Source: Coptis chinensis (lineage: Eukaryota > Streptophyta > Magnoliopsida > Ranunculales > Ranunculaceae). From it: a DNA stretch of 64,000 bases. The position numbers were made by a program, and so were the translations under genes. Location of the stretch: positions 33,162,001-33,226,000 of the forward strand of contig CM027380.1 in the NCBI GenBank assembly GCA_015680905.1, read 5' to 3'. This document shows positions 46,790-58,819 of the stretch, in pieces; position 1 is the stretch's first letter, and the number at the start of each line of letters is the position of its first letter. The notes under the pieces are model-generated. The model did no database searches and was not told the DNA's origin. It was given only the letters and a program-made list of their open reading frames with translations.

Positions 46790-47199
46790 ATTACGGCAGC
46801 TTTCAGGAAATCCTAAAATTTCCAAACTCGAAAAGCGGAAACAACTCATATCCCGGATTCTGATTCAAACCCAGTATCTCTTATTTGGATTTTATGATTG
46901 AATGTACCTATTTAATCTAGATTTCATCCTACAATGATTCTCAATCATAGATAGGCCTAAACTACCATATTTTCACCTTACTCCCACAGTAAATTCTAAC
47001 ACTAGGGTTTTTATAAAAAATACAGCTTGACATAATCAAACCACCCCCAAACAAGTTGGGAAGGTGGGGTCAATATGAAACAAGCACACAAACTGAAAAT
47101 AACCCCTTATATTAAAATTTTTCATTCGGAGGTCCTTTCACTTACAAAATTCAAATTACGGAAATAAAAGTTACATTACAATAAAAACAACAAAAGTAA
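46790..47199 (-). other. B2 spacer between ORF X and ORF Y
   Basis: Non-coding. A G-run motif (minus strand) lies at 47041-47052 and corresponds to B0 3895-3906. Confidence 0.5.
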
Positions 47200-48310
47200 A
47201 TAAAACAACAACTTATAAAACAAAAATAACTACCACTATCACTCCTCATCCTCTCTAAACTCCTCGCCATTGGTGGTGGGTGAGGGGCGATCTCTAGTGG
47301 TGGCTCTGGGCTCCGAAGGTCCAAAGCGAGCCGCCCGCCCGTCGACGACGCCATGCCTCAAAAGTTTGTGTCCTCGAGGCGAGTCCGTATGAGGTGGGAA
47401 GCGTGCTAGCATATCCACTCTAAACGGGCTTTGGGCTTCCATCTCAGCCCCTCGCTTTGCTCCCATCTCTCATCCTCCCTCCGGGTGCGGATCTCGAAGT
47501 TGTGATGAATGGTCGCTGTCGAGTCCGGAGGTCTGCACAGAGAGTGTTGAGTGAACGCATGCCCCTATGAAGCATAGTCATGCGCCCAGCATCAGACCAA
47601 CACCTCTGGAAGGCATCCGTATCAAAGCAAGTCCCATCCTCCTCATCCTCCTCCGAATCATCCTGCTGTCCCCCAGCCTCCTCTTCTTCTTCCTCTCTAT
47701 CCTCAGCCCTCCTCCATACTTGTTGGGCACACTCCCTATAGATAATGGTTACGGTGCGGGGTAATGTAAATCCCTCGATGACGAGGAGTTGCTTTCATCT
47801 TCAAAGATGATCTTAGTAATAAGCACAGGAGAGGTGCCAAAGACCTTCGAACCCCCTAATAATGTTCATCAAAACTGCGGGATGCAGAAATCATACTTCG
47901 CTCTGGAGTACCCATAGGGCGATGGAGGCAGGTCGGACCGATGTCATCGACCTTGTCCTTGCCTAGGACATTCCGACCAATCCATCGAAGCAGTAGCCGG
48001 TTGGTTGGTCCCGAGGGATGCTGGCGAACACAATGGGAGTTTGGATTGTAACTCCCATTGATGGCGATGCGCCCATCAACGGCTCTACCCGTCAAACCGA
48101 GGATCCCTGTAAAGTGGCATCAGATTGATTCTAGGCGGAATGCCTAGAATCTCACCAACAGCCCGTGAGTCAACTCCCTTTCTTCTTCTTCGACCATCAC
48201 AAAAATCCTACTCCCCTCCAACTCCCTAGTGTTGTAGAATCGTCGGACCAAGTCTTCATGGTAGAAGTCTTCGATCGAAAGTACCGAGACTATTCCATCT
48301 CTACTAGCCA
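47200..48310 (-). pseudogene. B2 ORF X
   Basis: On the minus strand DFYHEDLVRRFYNTRELEG with a following IFVMV strand matches B0 ORF X. RWIGRNVLGKDKVDDIG also has a clear partner there (QWIGKNVIGKEKVSDIG). The later part is rich in acidic residues and Glu/Asp runs. It is broken. It is the same proposed domain as ORF Y. Confidence 0.5.
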
Positions 48311-49443
48311 TTTCGTCACCGTGAAACGGCGGTGAAATGGTCGGCAGATGAAAACTTGCTCGGTATGATTCGTTGAGCCATCTAGTGTTTGGAATGGAGT
48401 GAGGGTCTAAATATGATGTGGTGGTGGTGGATTAGCTTGACCGAACCTAAAGAAACGGTGGTGGTGATGGAGTGGTTCTTGGTAAGCACCAATTTTATAA
48501 ATTTCGGTGGTTTTAGTGCTTAAAATCGGTGGGGTTGTGGTGGTTTGGTTGTAGAGAAGATTTATGTTAGGATTTGATATTGGGCGTGGGTTTATTGGAT
48601 TTTCTTTTTAAATTTTATTTTTGCTAGGGTTTTGAACTTTAAGCTTGGAGTTAATGGCGGTGGAAGATGAAGAACGCGATGAACTGTTTCGCGGAGAAGG
48701 TAAGAGCGAGCTTGGCCGCTCTCCATGGGGCTGGTGGGCGCTGGTTTGAAGCCCAAAATCGAAATTTTGATTTTTCGATTTTTTTTTTTTTTTTAATTTC
48801 AAATCAAAATTCCCGCTTCGTTACATGTCCGATTTTTGCGAATGAGATATGGAAATGATCAGGAGAGAATTTCCTATCCAATGATCCATAAAACACTCTA
48901 TTCCGACTTTGGATGACATACGAGATAGTGGAAAACGCCTCGAAGTGCGTGCATGACGTAAGTTATGCGAACGAATGAAATCTAAATGAATAGATCATGT
49001 CAATCCGAATCGTAATACAATAAAACGGCCTAAGCAACTCTAATGGGACATAAAACATTTTAGTACCGAAATTTAACACCACCCCCCAAACAAATTTTTA
49101 CAACGAAGCTTAGAAAATTTGTTTTTAGCAGTGGGTCTTTTAAAGTCAGATTCCCGAGACTTCATAGATTACTATGTTTATTTTATTTTTTTTTTTTATT
49201 TTAGTTTTAGAAGGAAAAACAATAAGCAATAAAGACATAATTCACACCATAGAGAAACATGACTCAAAAATCCGAGAAAAACATGCAAGAGTGGAAAACG
49301 TGAACTATGTGAACCGTGGACTTAGGATCCGGTACTTACAGCCACACACTCCATAGGGAGGGCCCGGTTACCTTAATGGTGCACTCACCAATATATTGGA
49401 ATGAAAGGAAATGCACCAACACAGAAGTTTGAGTCGTTTATAG
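48311..49443 (-). other. B2 ORF X leader and non-coding spacer
   Basis: The leader (48311-48700, minus) contains CCGCCATTAACTCCAAGC and AAACCCTAGC, like the B0 leader at 2270-2310. A G-run motif is at 49079-49092 and the AAGTC/GACTT hairpin at about 49142-49163. The conserved CCCTCCCTATGG block lies at about 49350-49363. Confidence 0.55.
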
Positions 49444-50184
49444 TCAGATACTCAAGACTTTATCTAAAACATATGTATGAACATGCAGTTGATCATATAT
49501 CAACAACCGAAATAGTTGTGGATCATTCCATAAATAAATATCACAGAAAACATATCCAAACACAATGAAGCACCAAGATTTCCTACGACACAGCCTAGTG
49601 GAATCCAAACGAAGTCGGATAACCCTATTGTGTAACCTATCATGCACCTTCTTTTTCATTTTTGAATGCGTGGGTGTTTTAGTAAATAAGTGTGGAAAAG
49701 TGAATGGTTGTGGAGGATATGGTGGATATGGATAAGTTTTAGAAAGACAGCCTGTGCACAATGAGGATGTGGTTTTAGCACTGAACTCATTCATTGTGTG
49801 TGTAGGGACTGTCTCAATTCTGAAAATGAAGGTGTCAAATAGTTTGTCCTTCTGAAGTATCTGTTTGCTAGGAGGATTTAAAAAATTATGAAGCACAGGA
49901 GAAACAAAAGGATCGAGTGCAAACTCGAGATTCCTTTGAAAGGGTGGAAGGAGGGGAATCGAGGTGGATGTTGTGCAAGTTAGTTCTTGATAGGGTGAAA
50001 TTTCACCTACTCGAAAAAACTCATCAAATTCCTCATCTAGATTGGTCATATCCACATTACTATGGTAGTCCTCTACATCTTTGAGAAAGTCATCTATCCC
50101 GTCCTCATCAATAATATGTGTATCGACTAGTGTAGGAATGGAAATATTGGAGTCTGACTTTCCAAAGGAAAGAATTTTGGGCAT
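49444..50184 (-). pseudogene. B2 post-protease segment
   Basis: The best preserved copy of this segment: DEDGIDDFLKDVEDYH, TNLDEEFDEFFRVGE, PPFQRNLEFALDPF, LFDTFIFRIETVPTHTMNEF and a Pro/Tyr-rich stretch. It overlaps the end of the protease frame. The function is unknown. Confidence 0.7.
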
Positions 50185-51086
50185 ATGACTATCGGGGAAC
50201 GTGTTGTTGAAATAATCTCGAAAGCAAAGCTCTCGATCATGCTAACCTGTCCATCCATAGACGAATCGGGTAACTGTGTCCTTGTTTTAAAAACATTGAC
50301 TTCAACAGCAAGATGGCCAAAAGACATGGACATTGAACCATCACGGCAATTAATGAGCGCATTGGCAGTTCCCAGGAAAGGACGCCCTAAAATAATCGGG
50401 ACAAAGTCGTTAGCGACTTCTGTATCGAGGACTACAAAATCAGCCGGATTGTAGAAATCCTGAACTTTTACCAGCACATTTTCGACTACACCCTTAGGGT
50501 ACTTAATAGACCGATCAGCTAATTGCAACGTCATTTTAGTGGGTTGCATTTTGTCTAGACCTATTTGTCTATACAAATAAAATGGGAGTAAGTTAACACT
50601 AGCCCCCAGGTCTAATAACGCGGTGGTCGTATAGGAATCTCCTAAGGTGCATTGTACAGTAGGACGACCAGGGTCCTTGTACTTAACAATTCCATTATGT
50701 TCAGATAAGGTTGGGAATTGTTCTGTTAAAAAGGCGTCTTTTGGTATATTTGTCTTACGCCTAGTAGTACACAATTCCTTTAGAAACTTAGCATGATGTG
50801 GTAGCTTTTTAATAGCTTCGAGGAAGGGAAGGTTTATAGTTAGATTCTTGAAAACGTCCCTAATCTCCTCGTAATTTGTATCTCTAGTTAACATGGCTAA
50901 TTTTTGTGGAAACGGTGGTTTCTGTCGATATTTAGCAATGGTATCACCTGGATGTTTAACCGTGGCTTTTAGTTTCTTAGGTTGTGTTGTAACTGGTACC
51001 TCTACAGTGGTAGGCTCTTCAGTTTCTATTTCGGTATCTAGTAATATAGCAGGTGTAGGGGCTACTGGTGGGGTAACTATAGGCAT
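50127..51086 (-). pseudogene. B2 protease region
   Basis: On the minus strand: KPPFPQKLAMLTRDTNYEE, INLPFLEAIKKLPHHAKFL, LLDLGASVNLLPFYLYRQIG, QLADRSIKYPKGVVENVLVK, VVLDTEVAND, PIILGRPFLGTANALINC. This is a long retropepsin-like frame with the Athila-type DLGA active-site motif, the same variant as in Athila A. Confidence 0.85.
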
Positions 51087-52620
51087 AGGTTACTTTGTTA
51101 TCAACCACTCTGCCAGAACGGAGAGTGGTGATGGCATTTATCTCACCTACATTTTCATATTCATTACTAGTATTATCGGCGGTGACCTCAAAGGCGTGGT
51201 TTGTTGTTTTAGGATTAGGTATTGCGTTACACGGAAACACACCTTTGGGTTGGGCTTTATCTTGAGCCAATTGTTGGGTTAAATTATTAACGGATTGTAG
51301 AAGTTTGTTGGTTAGATTGAGCCATGGTTTGGAAAAATTTTGGCTCACTTGTATGAAGGTGTCAAGACGATCCGGTTGGGTGGGTGTAGTGTTCACGGCG
51401 GTGTTACTTTGGAACTATTTCCGTGAATTATTTATTGGTGGATTTTGATAGTTATTATTTACCGAACGATACCTCTATTAGCATTATAATTATTATAATT
51501 ACCTTGACCTTGTGCTTGACCTTGTCGAGGTTGCACTTGGTTGTTATAATTATTAAAATTACCGGACTCTATCCTTGTCGAAAGTGGAGCTTGGTTAAAG
51601 CCGCGTTGGCCTAACATATTGATTATTGTACCACTTGAGGTGTGACTTGTTGGTTATTCCTCCAACCGAAGTTGGGATTTTGTCTCCAAGGGCGTTAGGT
51701 TCACTATTAATGGAACAAGCCTGTTCATAGGCTATAGGATTGGGGAGTCGGATGCTCGGGGCTCCAACAGAAACTACATGGGTTTGAATTTACATTCATG
51801 ACGGGGATAGGCTTTTGTTGTACGAAATGGCCTCTACCTTTTTAGTGAGTGATTCGATTAGAGTTTTAAGCTCGAATCGTGGTTTAATTTCAAACATACC
51901 GGCGGCCTTAATCTGTTGAAGAAGAACTATCGAGCGGGGATATCATCACTACCCCCAATTATTATTTCGCTTTAGTTTGGTCTTCTAAAAATTTATAAGC
52001 CTCGAGGCTCCTTTACTTAAGAAACTACCCCCATTCATAATGTCAAGGACTTCTTTATGGTGATGTTGAAGTCCTTTGAAAAAGGCACGAACTAACGGTC
52101 TTTGCTAGGTTATGGTGTGGACACTCTATAAGCAGATCGGGTGAACGATTCCAAGCCTCTCGAAAATGATTCATGAGGATTTTGTCGAAAAGAAATGAAT
52201 CTTGGAAAGCATCTCATCCGTCTTTAGGGGTGGGTAAAAATGTTCCATAAACAATTTGAACAAGTTTAGCCCACGAGTCCACGTAATTAGGCTTTGGGCA
52301 AGTTAACCAAGACGCCTTATCGGCTAAGGTGAAAGGGAATACCCTTAATTTAATTTGTTCAACCAACCGTAGGATGGTGGAATGTTGTTAAGACTTGTTC
52401 AATCCTACGATGTCTTTGGTAAGGTTTTTCATGGTCTAAACCATGAAAACGGGTAGCAAATTAAATATATTTGGAGGGATTCTCAAATCCTCACTGGTCC
52501 GCTAGAACGATGCAAGATTTGGGGCTATCGCTCAAGGCTTTGTAGAAGTCCGAGAGAGGAGTCTCTTTCTTCCCCATTATATCGGTGGTGTGTGTGGAAT
52601 AGTAGCTAGAGGTGTAGTTT
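51087..52620 (-). pseudogene. B2 gag region
   Basis: The gag core on the minus strand (about 52350-52030) matches B1 (IHFF, EAWNRF, PHH blocks). The Asn/Gln-rich linker and the block with RLDTFIQVSQNF (51396-51019) follow. It is broken in many places. Confidence 0.7.
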
Positions 52621-53234
52621 GTGGTATACTAGATAGACTTGATTGTTGATGTTGTTGTGTATTTACGTTAGGTGTTTTGTTCGCCGCACCTTAATCTCAT
52701 GCAAGACTAAGTCGAGCTTAACTAAACATGCAAATACCCAAACAATTCGATGTACTAGTATAAACCTCTAACAGAGAGATCGCGAGGTGTGGAAGAAAGG
52801 AATACCTGACAAGGCCCTTGCTTCGCTTTTATGAATAACGTCTTGGTAATGCGCGTGTTCAGTGTATATAAGAGAATAGAACACGAAAAACTTGACAACT
52901 CGAAGTTCAAGCAAACCGTGGAAACGGAAATTTCAGCTAAGGCGCTGGCGCTTCTATGTAAATTCGAAGTCCAAGAACTTAGAAAGTCCGGAACTTAGCT
53001 GGTCGCTCTCTTAGCGCTGGCGCCGGTGTATTGATCAAATTCAAGTAACATAGCGCTGGTGGCGCTCTCTTTCAAGCTGGGCTTCGGTGTTTTTTCGCTG
53101 GAAGTTTTCCAAAACTGAAACGGCAACCACAGTATGAATCAAACAAGGGTGGGTGGGTGAAATGGGACTTAAAAATTACTAATTCTATTATGAAAACAAT
53201 GCTAAAGTGCAACTAAGATGGCAGCGGCGCCATT
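52621..53234 (-). other. B2 leader with GCGC motifs and primer site
   Basis: GCGCTGGCGCT-type motifs recur at about 52940-53100, with a repeated AAGTCCAAGAACTTAG unit between them. The minus strand next to the LTR reads TGGCGCCGCTGCCATC (53232-53217), the same 13-base tRNA-Asp match as B1. Confidence 0.65.
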
Positions 53235-54656
53235 TGATAAGAATGAAATGAATAAATGTAATGAATGTGATAAAAATGAATAGTCTACCTACGAAATGAA
53301 CTATTGATTCACAACGTAAGTAAACTAGAACTAAACTTTTACGTGGTTGATTATCAAAGATTTCTACTCTCAATCCTATGAGATATAGTGGAGTAGATAA
53401 GTTCGTTCCACTCCTAGTGCTCTAGCATGGATGTTTTCTAATCTAACTAGTCGTTTTTAAGTCTATGAGAGTTTTTTAAGGGAATTATATACTACGATGC
53501 AACTACCCACAAGATGCAACTAGTCGATTATCTAAATAATTATGGGAAGGCTACGTTGATTCTATGATAAGGAGTTAGAGGGGATTGATTCCACCTTAAC
53601 TCAACTTAATCCACTAACCATTTAATCGTCGTAATCCGAATTGAACTGCTTCGCAGAACAATTGGTTATTCCTAATCCCTAATTATACATGGCATTTCTA
53701 CCAATTCATAACTAGCATGTGAACAATTAAACCCATTCTCATGGTGAACTAATCATTTCTAGAGTGGAATAGAAAACACGACGACTCTACGATAATCGGA
53801 ATCAAGCTTTCATCAAGGCTTCACAACCCCCTCTAATGGAGGTTTAGCCTTGAATCATTCCGCAATCATTTCCATTTAGATTAACACTAAACATAATATA
53901 AAGCATTGAAATTTACTTAATTTAACAATAATGAAATCTAATTTAATGACTAAATTGAAATAAGGACATGAATTGAAATTAGATCTAGAATTGGAATTGA
54001 CAAAAATCGAAATTGATAAAGAATACTACTTTATTGATCTAATCAAATTGAAGAACAAGATCCAAGGGTTTAATCTAATAAAGGATTTGAAACTAATTAA
54101 ATAAAACAATTAAATCTAGATCTAGAAGCTATTTTAATGGCTACTTTCTATTCTAAGCTATCTACCCTAATTCTCTACTATTTTATCTACCATTAACAAA
54201 GAATTAAGCTTTTGTTTTTATACATTCAGATCCAAAAATCGTGCATGGGCTTGGAGCCATGTTTTGGGCCAGAGAATCAGGCCCAAAACCCAATTCTTTT
54301 AGTCCAAAAAGGCCTCTTCAGCTGCAGTTGGCTTCCACAGACTTTTCGTCCACTTCTGCTCCTCTGATTGGGTCAAGGCTTGGACCATTGCAAAGCTCTT
54401 TCCGAGCCGGTCGTTTTTACATAAGGTAGGCCTCATTCGGAGGTCCGAGTCCAAAGATATGGCATTCGGAAGTTCTGGCGACTTTTGCCCCTTTATCTAA
54501 AATGGCTAAAATGGCACATTTCTGCACATAATGGACTTTGAAGCCTGAAATGCATAAAAAACACTTAATCAGTATTAACTCTTACTTATTATTCACATAA
54601 TTGGTCTAACAGTATGATTATTAAGGGGTTAAAACTACAGTTTTGGGCTCTTATCA
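53235..54656 (-). repeat. B2 5' LTR
   Basis: On the minus strand it starts TGATAAGAGCCC (54656) and ends TTCTTATCA (53235). TATA box at about 54215-54222; hairpin block at 53813-53851. Flanked by ATAAC at 54657-54661. Confidence 0.93.
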
Positions 54657-54878
54657 ATAACATAACTTTCCAAGATATAGTAAATCATTAGAAGCGTAAC
54701 TTATCTTGGATCTCGCAGCAGATATGGATTGTTGTTTTATAGGAATGGGTTAGAGTATAGTATTACTCTCCAGTGCTCACTAAGTCACAAAATAATTCAG
54801 TTGGCCCTTTGAAGCTAGATCTTGGGATATCTCCAGTCAACTAGGTTGGTTTTTTCCATTATGAGGACTCTTAGTTGA
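54657..54878 (-). other. Copia 3' untranslated part next to B2
   Basis: Non-coding minus-strand continuation after the copia RNase H. It begins with the right ATAAC duplication of B2. Confidence 0.65.
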
Positions 54879-56726
54879 TTATCTTAAAGGTTTTAAGCCC
54901 ATTCCCCTTGATAATCTTTCCACTTGCTCTCTTGTTAAACCTTTTATAAGTGGATACACAATGTTATCTTTTGACCTTACATAGTCGATTGAGATAACTC
55001 CAGTTGAGAGCAATTGTCTAACGGTGTTATATCTACGATATATGTGTTGAGACTTCCCGTTAAACATGTTACTTTGTGCTCTACCAATAGCAAATTGGCT
55101 ATCACAGTGTAAACACACTGCTGGCACAAGTTTAGCCCAGTTTGAAATATCCTCTAAGAAATTTCGAAACCACTCTGTTTCTTTTCCAGCCTTGTCCAAT
55201 GTTATGAATTCTGATTCCATAATGGACCTCGCTATGCACGTTTGTTTTGAGGATTTCCAAGAAATAGCTACACCTCCAAGTGTAAAGATATATCCACTTG
55301 TGGATTTTGAGTCTTTAATGTCAAATATCCAATTAGCATCGCAGTACCCTTCTGGAACGGTTGGATATCTTGTATAGTACAGACCAAAGTTCTGAGTATA
55401 CTTTTAGTATCCCAAAACTCTTAGTATGGCAGTCCAATGATCTTTACTAGGATTACTCGTATATTGACTTTCCTTGCTCACAGAGTATGCTATGTCAGGC
55501 CTTGTACAATTTATGACATACATTAAACTGCACAGTATACGAGAGTAATCAAGTTGAGATATGCTATCTTCAATATTTTTGTCTAAATGAAGATTTACGT
55601 CAACTGGTGACCTTTTTGGTGTGATGTTATATTTCTTGAATTTTTCAAGAATTGTCTCAATGTAATGAGATTGTGATAGAACAAGTCCATCTTCCATCAC
55701 AGAGATCTTAATTCTTAAGATAACATCAGCGGCACCCAAATCTTTCATATCAAACTTAGTGGACAACATTTGTTTGGTAGAATTTATGACATCCATATTA
55801 CTACCCAAAATTAGCATATCGTCCACATAGAGACAAACAATGACACATCCCTTTTGAGTGCTTTTGACATAGACACACTTGTCACACTCGTTTATTTTGA
55901 AACCGTTCGACAACATTGCATTGTCAAATTTCTCATGCCATTGCTTAGATGCTTGCTTTAATCCATATAAGGATTTAACAAGCTTACAAACTTTCCTTTC
56001 TTGTCCAGGAGCAATAAACCCTTTGGGTTGTTCCCTGTATATTTCTTCATCTAACTCACCATTCAAGAATGTTATCTTTACATCCATTTGATGTATCTCA
56101 AGTCCATGTATTGAAGCTATTATTGTTATTAGCATCCTTATGGAAGTTATTCTTGTAACTGGAGAGTAAGTGTCAAACTAATCCAATCCTTCATTTTGTC
56201 TAAAGTCTTTGACCACAAGTCTAGCTTTATACTTGTCGATTGATCCATCAGTCTTAAATTTCTTTGTGAATATCCACTTATATCCCAAAGTCTTGGAACC
56301 TGGTGGTAAATCCACCAATTCCCATGTATGATTTTGCATTATGGATTCAATTTCGCTATTTATTGCTTCTTTCCAATAAATAGCTTCTAGAGATGACATT
56401 GCCTCCTTGAACGTTTGAGGATTATTTTCCAACAAGTATGTTAGAAAATCATGTCCAAAAGATGTGGACGTCCTTGACCTTTTGCTACGTCTAGGTTCCT
56501 TCTCAATTTCGCTTTGTGTAGGATGGTTACTAGTTGTAGCATCTAAAGTTCTTTTTGTTGAACTTGGCTCTATACACATGTTATACGGAAACATATTTTC
56601 AAAGAATGAAGCATTCCTTGACTCAATAATCATATTAACATGTATATATATCTTGAATCTCTTATTTATAAACCAGAAAACGATATGTACTACTATTGTT
56701 TGCATATCCAATGAATACACAATCAA
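54879..56726 (-). pseudogene. Copia reverse transcriptase and RNase H
   Basis: On the minus strand: [70 protein letters not shown], the active-site motif [12 protein letters not shown] (about 55830), [11 protein letters not shown], and an RNase H end with [12 protein letters not shown] and [12 protein letters not shown]. All are standard copia blocks. It is broken. Confidence 0.88.
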
Positions 56727-57755
56727 TAGTCTTGGGTCCTATCTTCACCTTCTTAGGTTTAGGGACTTCCACTTTAGCAAGACACCCCCACACTTTTAAG
56801 AATTCATAGGAAGTCTAATGACCTTTCCACAATTCGTATGGTGTTTTAAGCGTCTTTTTGTTAGGAATCTTGTTGAGAATGTAATTGGCAGAAATCAAAG
56901 CTTCCCCCCCCCCCCACAAATTCTGGGGTAAACCAGAACTTCACAGTATAACATTCATCATCTCTTTTAGAGTTCAGTTTTTGCATTCCCGCAATACCGT
57001 TTGATTGAGGTGAATAAAGAGTCGTAGTTTGATGAATGATTCCATGTTCAGAACAGAAACCTTCAAAAGGTGATTCATATTCAACCCAACCCCCCCCCCC
57101 CCCCCTAATCTATCACTCCTTATAGCCTTAATATTTTTGCTTAGTTGATTTTCAACTTCATTTTTAATTATAGTGTTTGAACTATATCTTTAATTCTCAA
57201 CAAGTAAACATAACTATATCTAGTGTTATCGTCAATAAAAGTAATGAAATACTTTTTACCATCTCTAGTTTGCACATACTTAAGATCACATATATCTGTG
57301 TGTATTAAGTCTAGAGGTTCAGTACTTCTTTCAATGGAATGAAAGGATGATCTGGTCAACTTGGATTATACACAAGTTTCACATTTATGGTGTGGGTCTA
57401 TTTTTATCTTTGGTATATAGTCCAAATTAATTAATCTACGTAAAGTGTCATAATTAACATGTCCTAATTTACCATGCCATACATGTGAAGACTCAATCAA
57501 GTAAACAGAAGATTCAACTTTATTGGCGCTCTTTGGCACAATAGTAAAATAAGACATCCTAAATAGCCCATCACTTAGATAGCCCTTGCCCACAAATACA
57601 TCATTCTTTGTCAGTACAAATTTATTAGAAACAAAGACTAAATTAAAGCCATTCTTGCTCATTAGCGACCCAGAAACTAAGTTCTTGCGAATATCAGGCA
57701 CATAGAGCACATCATTCAAAGTTAGTTCATTCCCAGAAGTCAACCTCATTACCAC
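56727..57755 (-). pseudogene. Copia integrase region
   Basis: GAG-pre-integrase block WHGKLGHVNYDTLRRL with a downstream CETC, then an integrase core with [10 protein letters not shown] and [18 protein letters not shown] (57359-57168). Two C homopolymers lie within it in plus coordinates (56904-56915 and 57090-57105). It is broken. Confidence 0.82.
56904..57105. repeat. Two poly-C tracts 175 bases apart
   Basis: Twelve consecutive C at 56904-56915 and sixteen at 57090-57105. On the minus strand these are G-runs able to form G-quadruplexes. Such long runs are rare elsewhere in the window. Confidence 0.8.
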
Positions 57756-57767
57756 CTTTCCTTTGCC

Positions 57768-58730
57768 TTAAACCTTGGAAGTATAAGAATTTCCCATAAA
57801 GAGTTGTTTTTCCTTTTCCACATCATGATAAATGGTGAATATCGACTTGTTGGAGCATATATGGCGAGTAGCACCAGTATCTACCCACTGTTCCCTTTCA
57901 TTTCCAAGCATGAGACATTCAGAAACTACAACAGATAGGTTCATGTCATTAACATTCTCAGAAAGCTTCTCCATAGTCACATTAGCTTCAGTCTTTTGCT
58001 TCTTGTACTTCTTTGGCTTGCGACATTCACTTGCCTTGTGTCCAGCCTTTCCACAGTTGTAGCACTTGCGCTTGAACTTAGTAGGTGCACTCCTTTCGCC
58101 TTGATTAGTGTCATCTTGGCGCTTCCTCTTTCCTTTAGCACTTGTGCCTTCCACAACATTGGCTTTCGCCACCATGGGATATTTCCCCTTCTTCTCAAAT
58201 GAGCGGTTATCTTTCTCTATCCTTAGATGGATGATCAGTTCTTCAAGGTTCATCTCTTTGCGTTTATGCTTGAGATAGTTCTTAAAATCCTTCTAAGATG
58301 GTGGTAACTTCTCCACCACAACAGCCACTTAGAATGATTAACTCATACTCATTCCTTCAACAATAACATCATGTAGGATTACTTGAAGCTCTTGAACTTG
58401 GCTTATGACAGTCTTAGAGTCCGTCATTTTGAAATCAAGAAATCTGCCAACTATGAATTTCTTCATGCTAGCATCTTCACTATTATATTTCTTGTCCAAA
58501 GAATCCCAGAGTTCCTTAGCCATTTTCAACACACTATACATATTGTATAATGAGTCAGCCAATCCACTAAGGACATAATTTCTACACAAGAAATCAGCAT
58601 GAAACCAAGCATCTTTCGCCAACACCTTTTCCTTGTCAGTTTCATCATGACTTATTTCGGGAGCCTTATCCCACAGAAATCTTGCCAAGTTAAGGGTGGT
58701 TAGATAGAAGAGCATCTTCTGTTGCCAGTG
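57768..58730 (-). pseudogene. Copia gag and protease
   Basis: Gag: MLFYLTTLNLARFLWDKAPE, KELWDSLDKKYNSEDASMKK, RFLDFKMTDSKTV (58715-58338). Zinc knuckle CYNCGKAGHKASEC near 58035-58075 after a basic stretch. Protease motif WVDTGATRHIC near 57870-57900. Typical copia order. It is broken. Confidence 0.85.
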
Positions 58731-58733
58731 CTT

Positions 58734-58819
58734 GAATATACAACTTAAATGTACTTACTTAAGAAGAAGAAAAGATCTATCTTAAGTTGTTAAGAATATA
58801 CAACTTAAATGTACTTACT
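58734..58819 (-). repeat. 26-base direct repeat at copia 5' end
   Basis: The sequence starting GAATATACAACTTAAATG occurs at 58734-58759 and again at 58794-58819, a 60-base offset. It lies between the gag start and the LTR. Its origin is unclear. Confidence 0.6.

Larger units (their letters stand above)
42248..54656 (-). mobile_element. B2: complete-ended gag-protease LTR element (long form)
   Basis: Flanked by identical ATAAC (42243-42247 and 54657-54661). On the minus strand it carries 5' LTR, primer site, GCGC leader, gag, protease, post-protease segment, ORF X, TATA box, ORF Y, two AGGA hairpin/G-run modules, a large palindrome and the 3' LTR. At 12.4 kb it is the most complete B copy here. 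No reverse transcriptase or integrase is present. The LTRs are nearly identical by eye, so it is the youngest insertion in the window, yet its coding parts are broken in many places. It therefore probably moved as a non-autonomous element. Confidence 0.93.
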
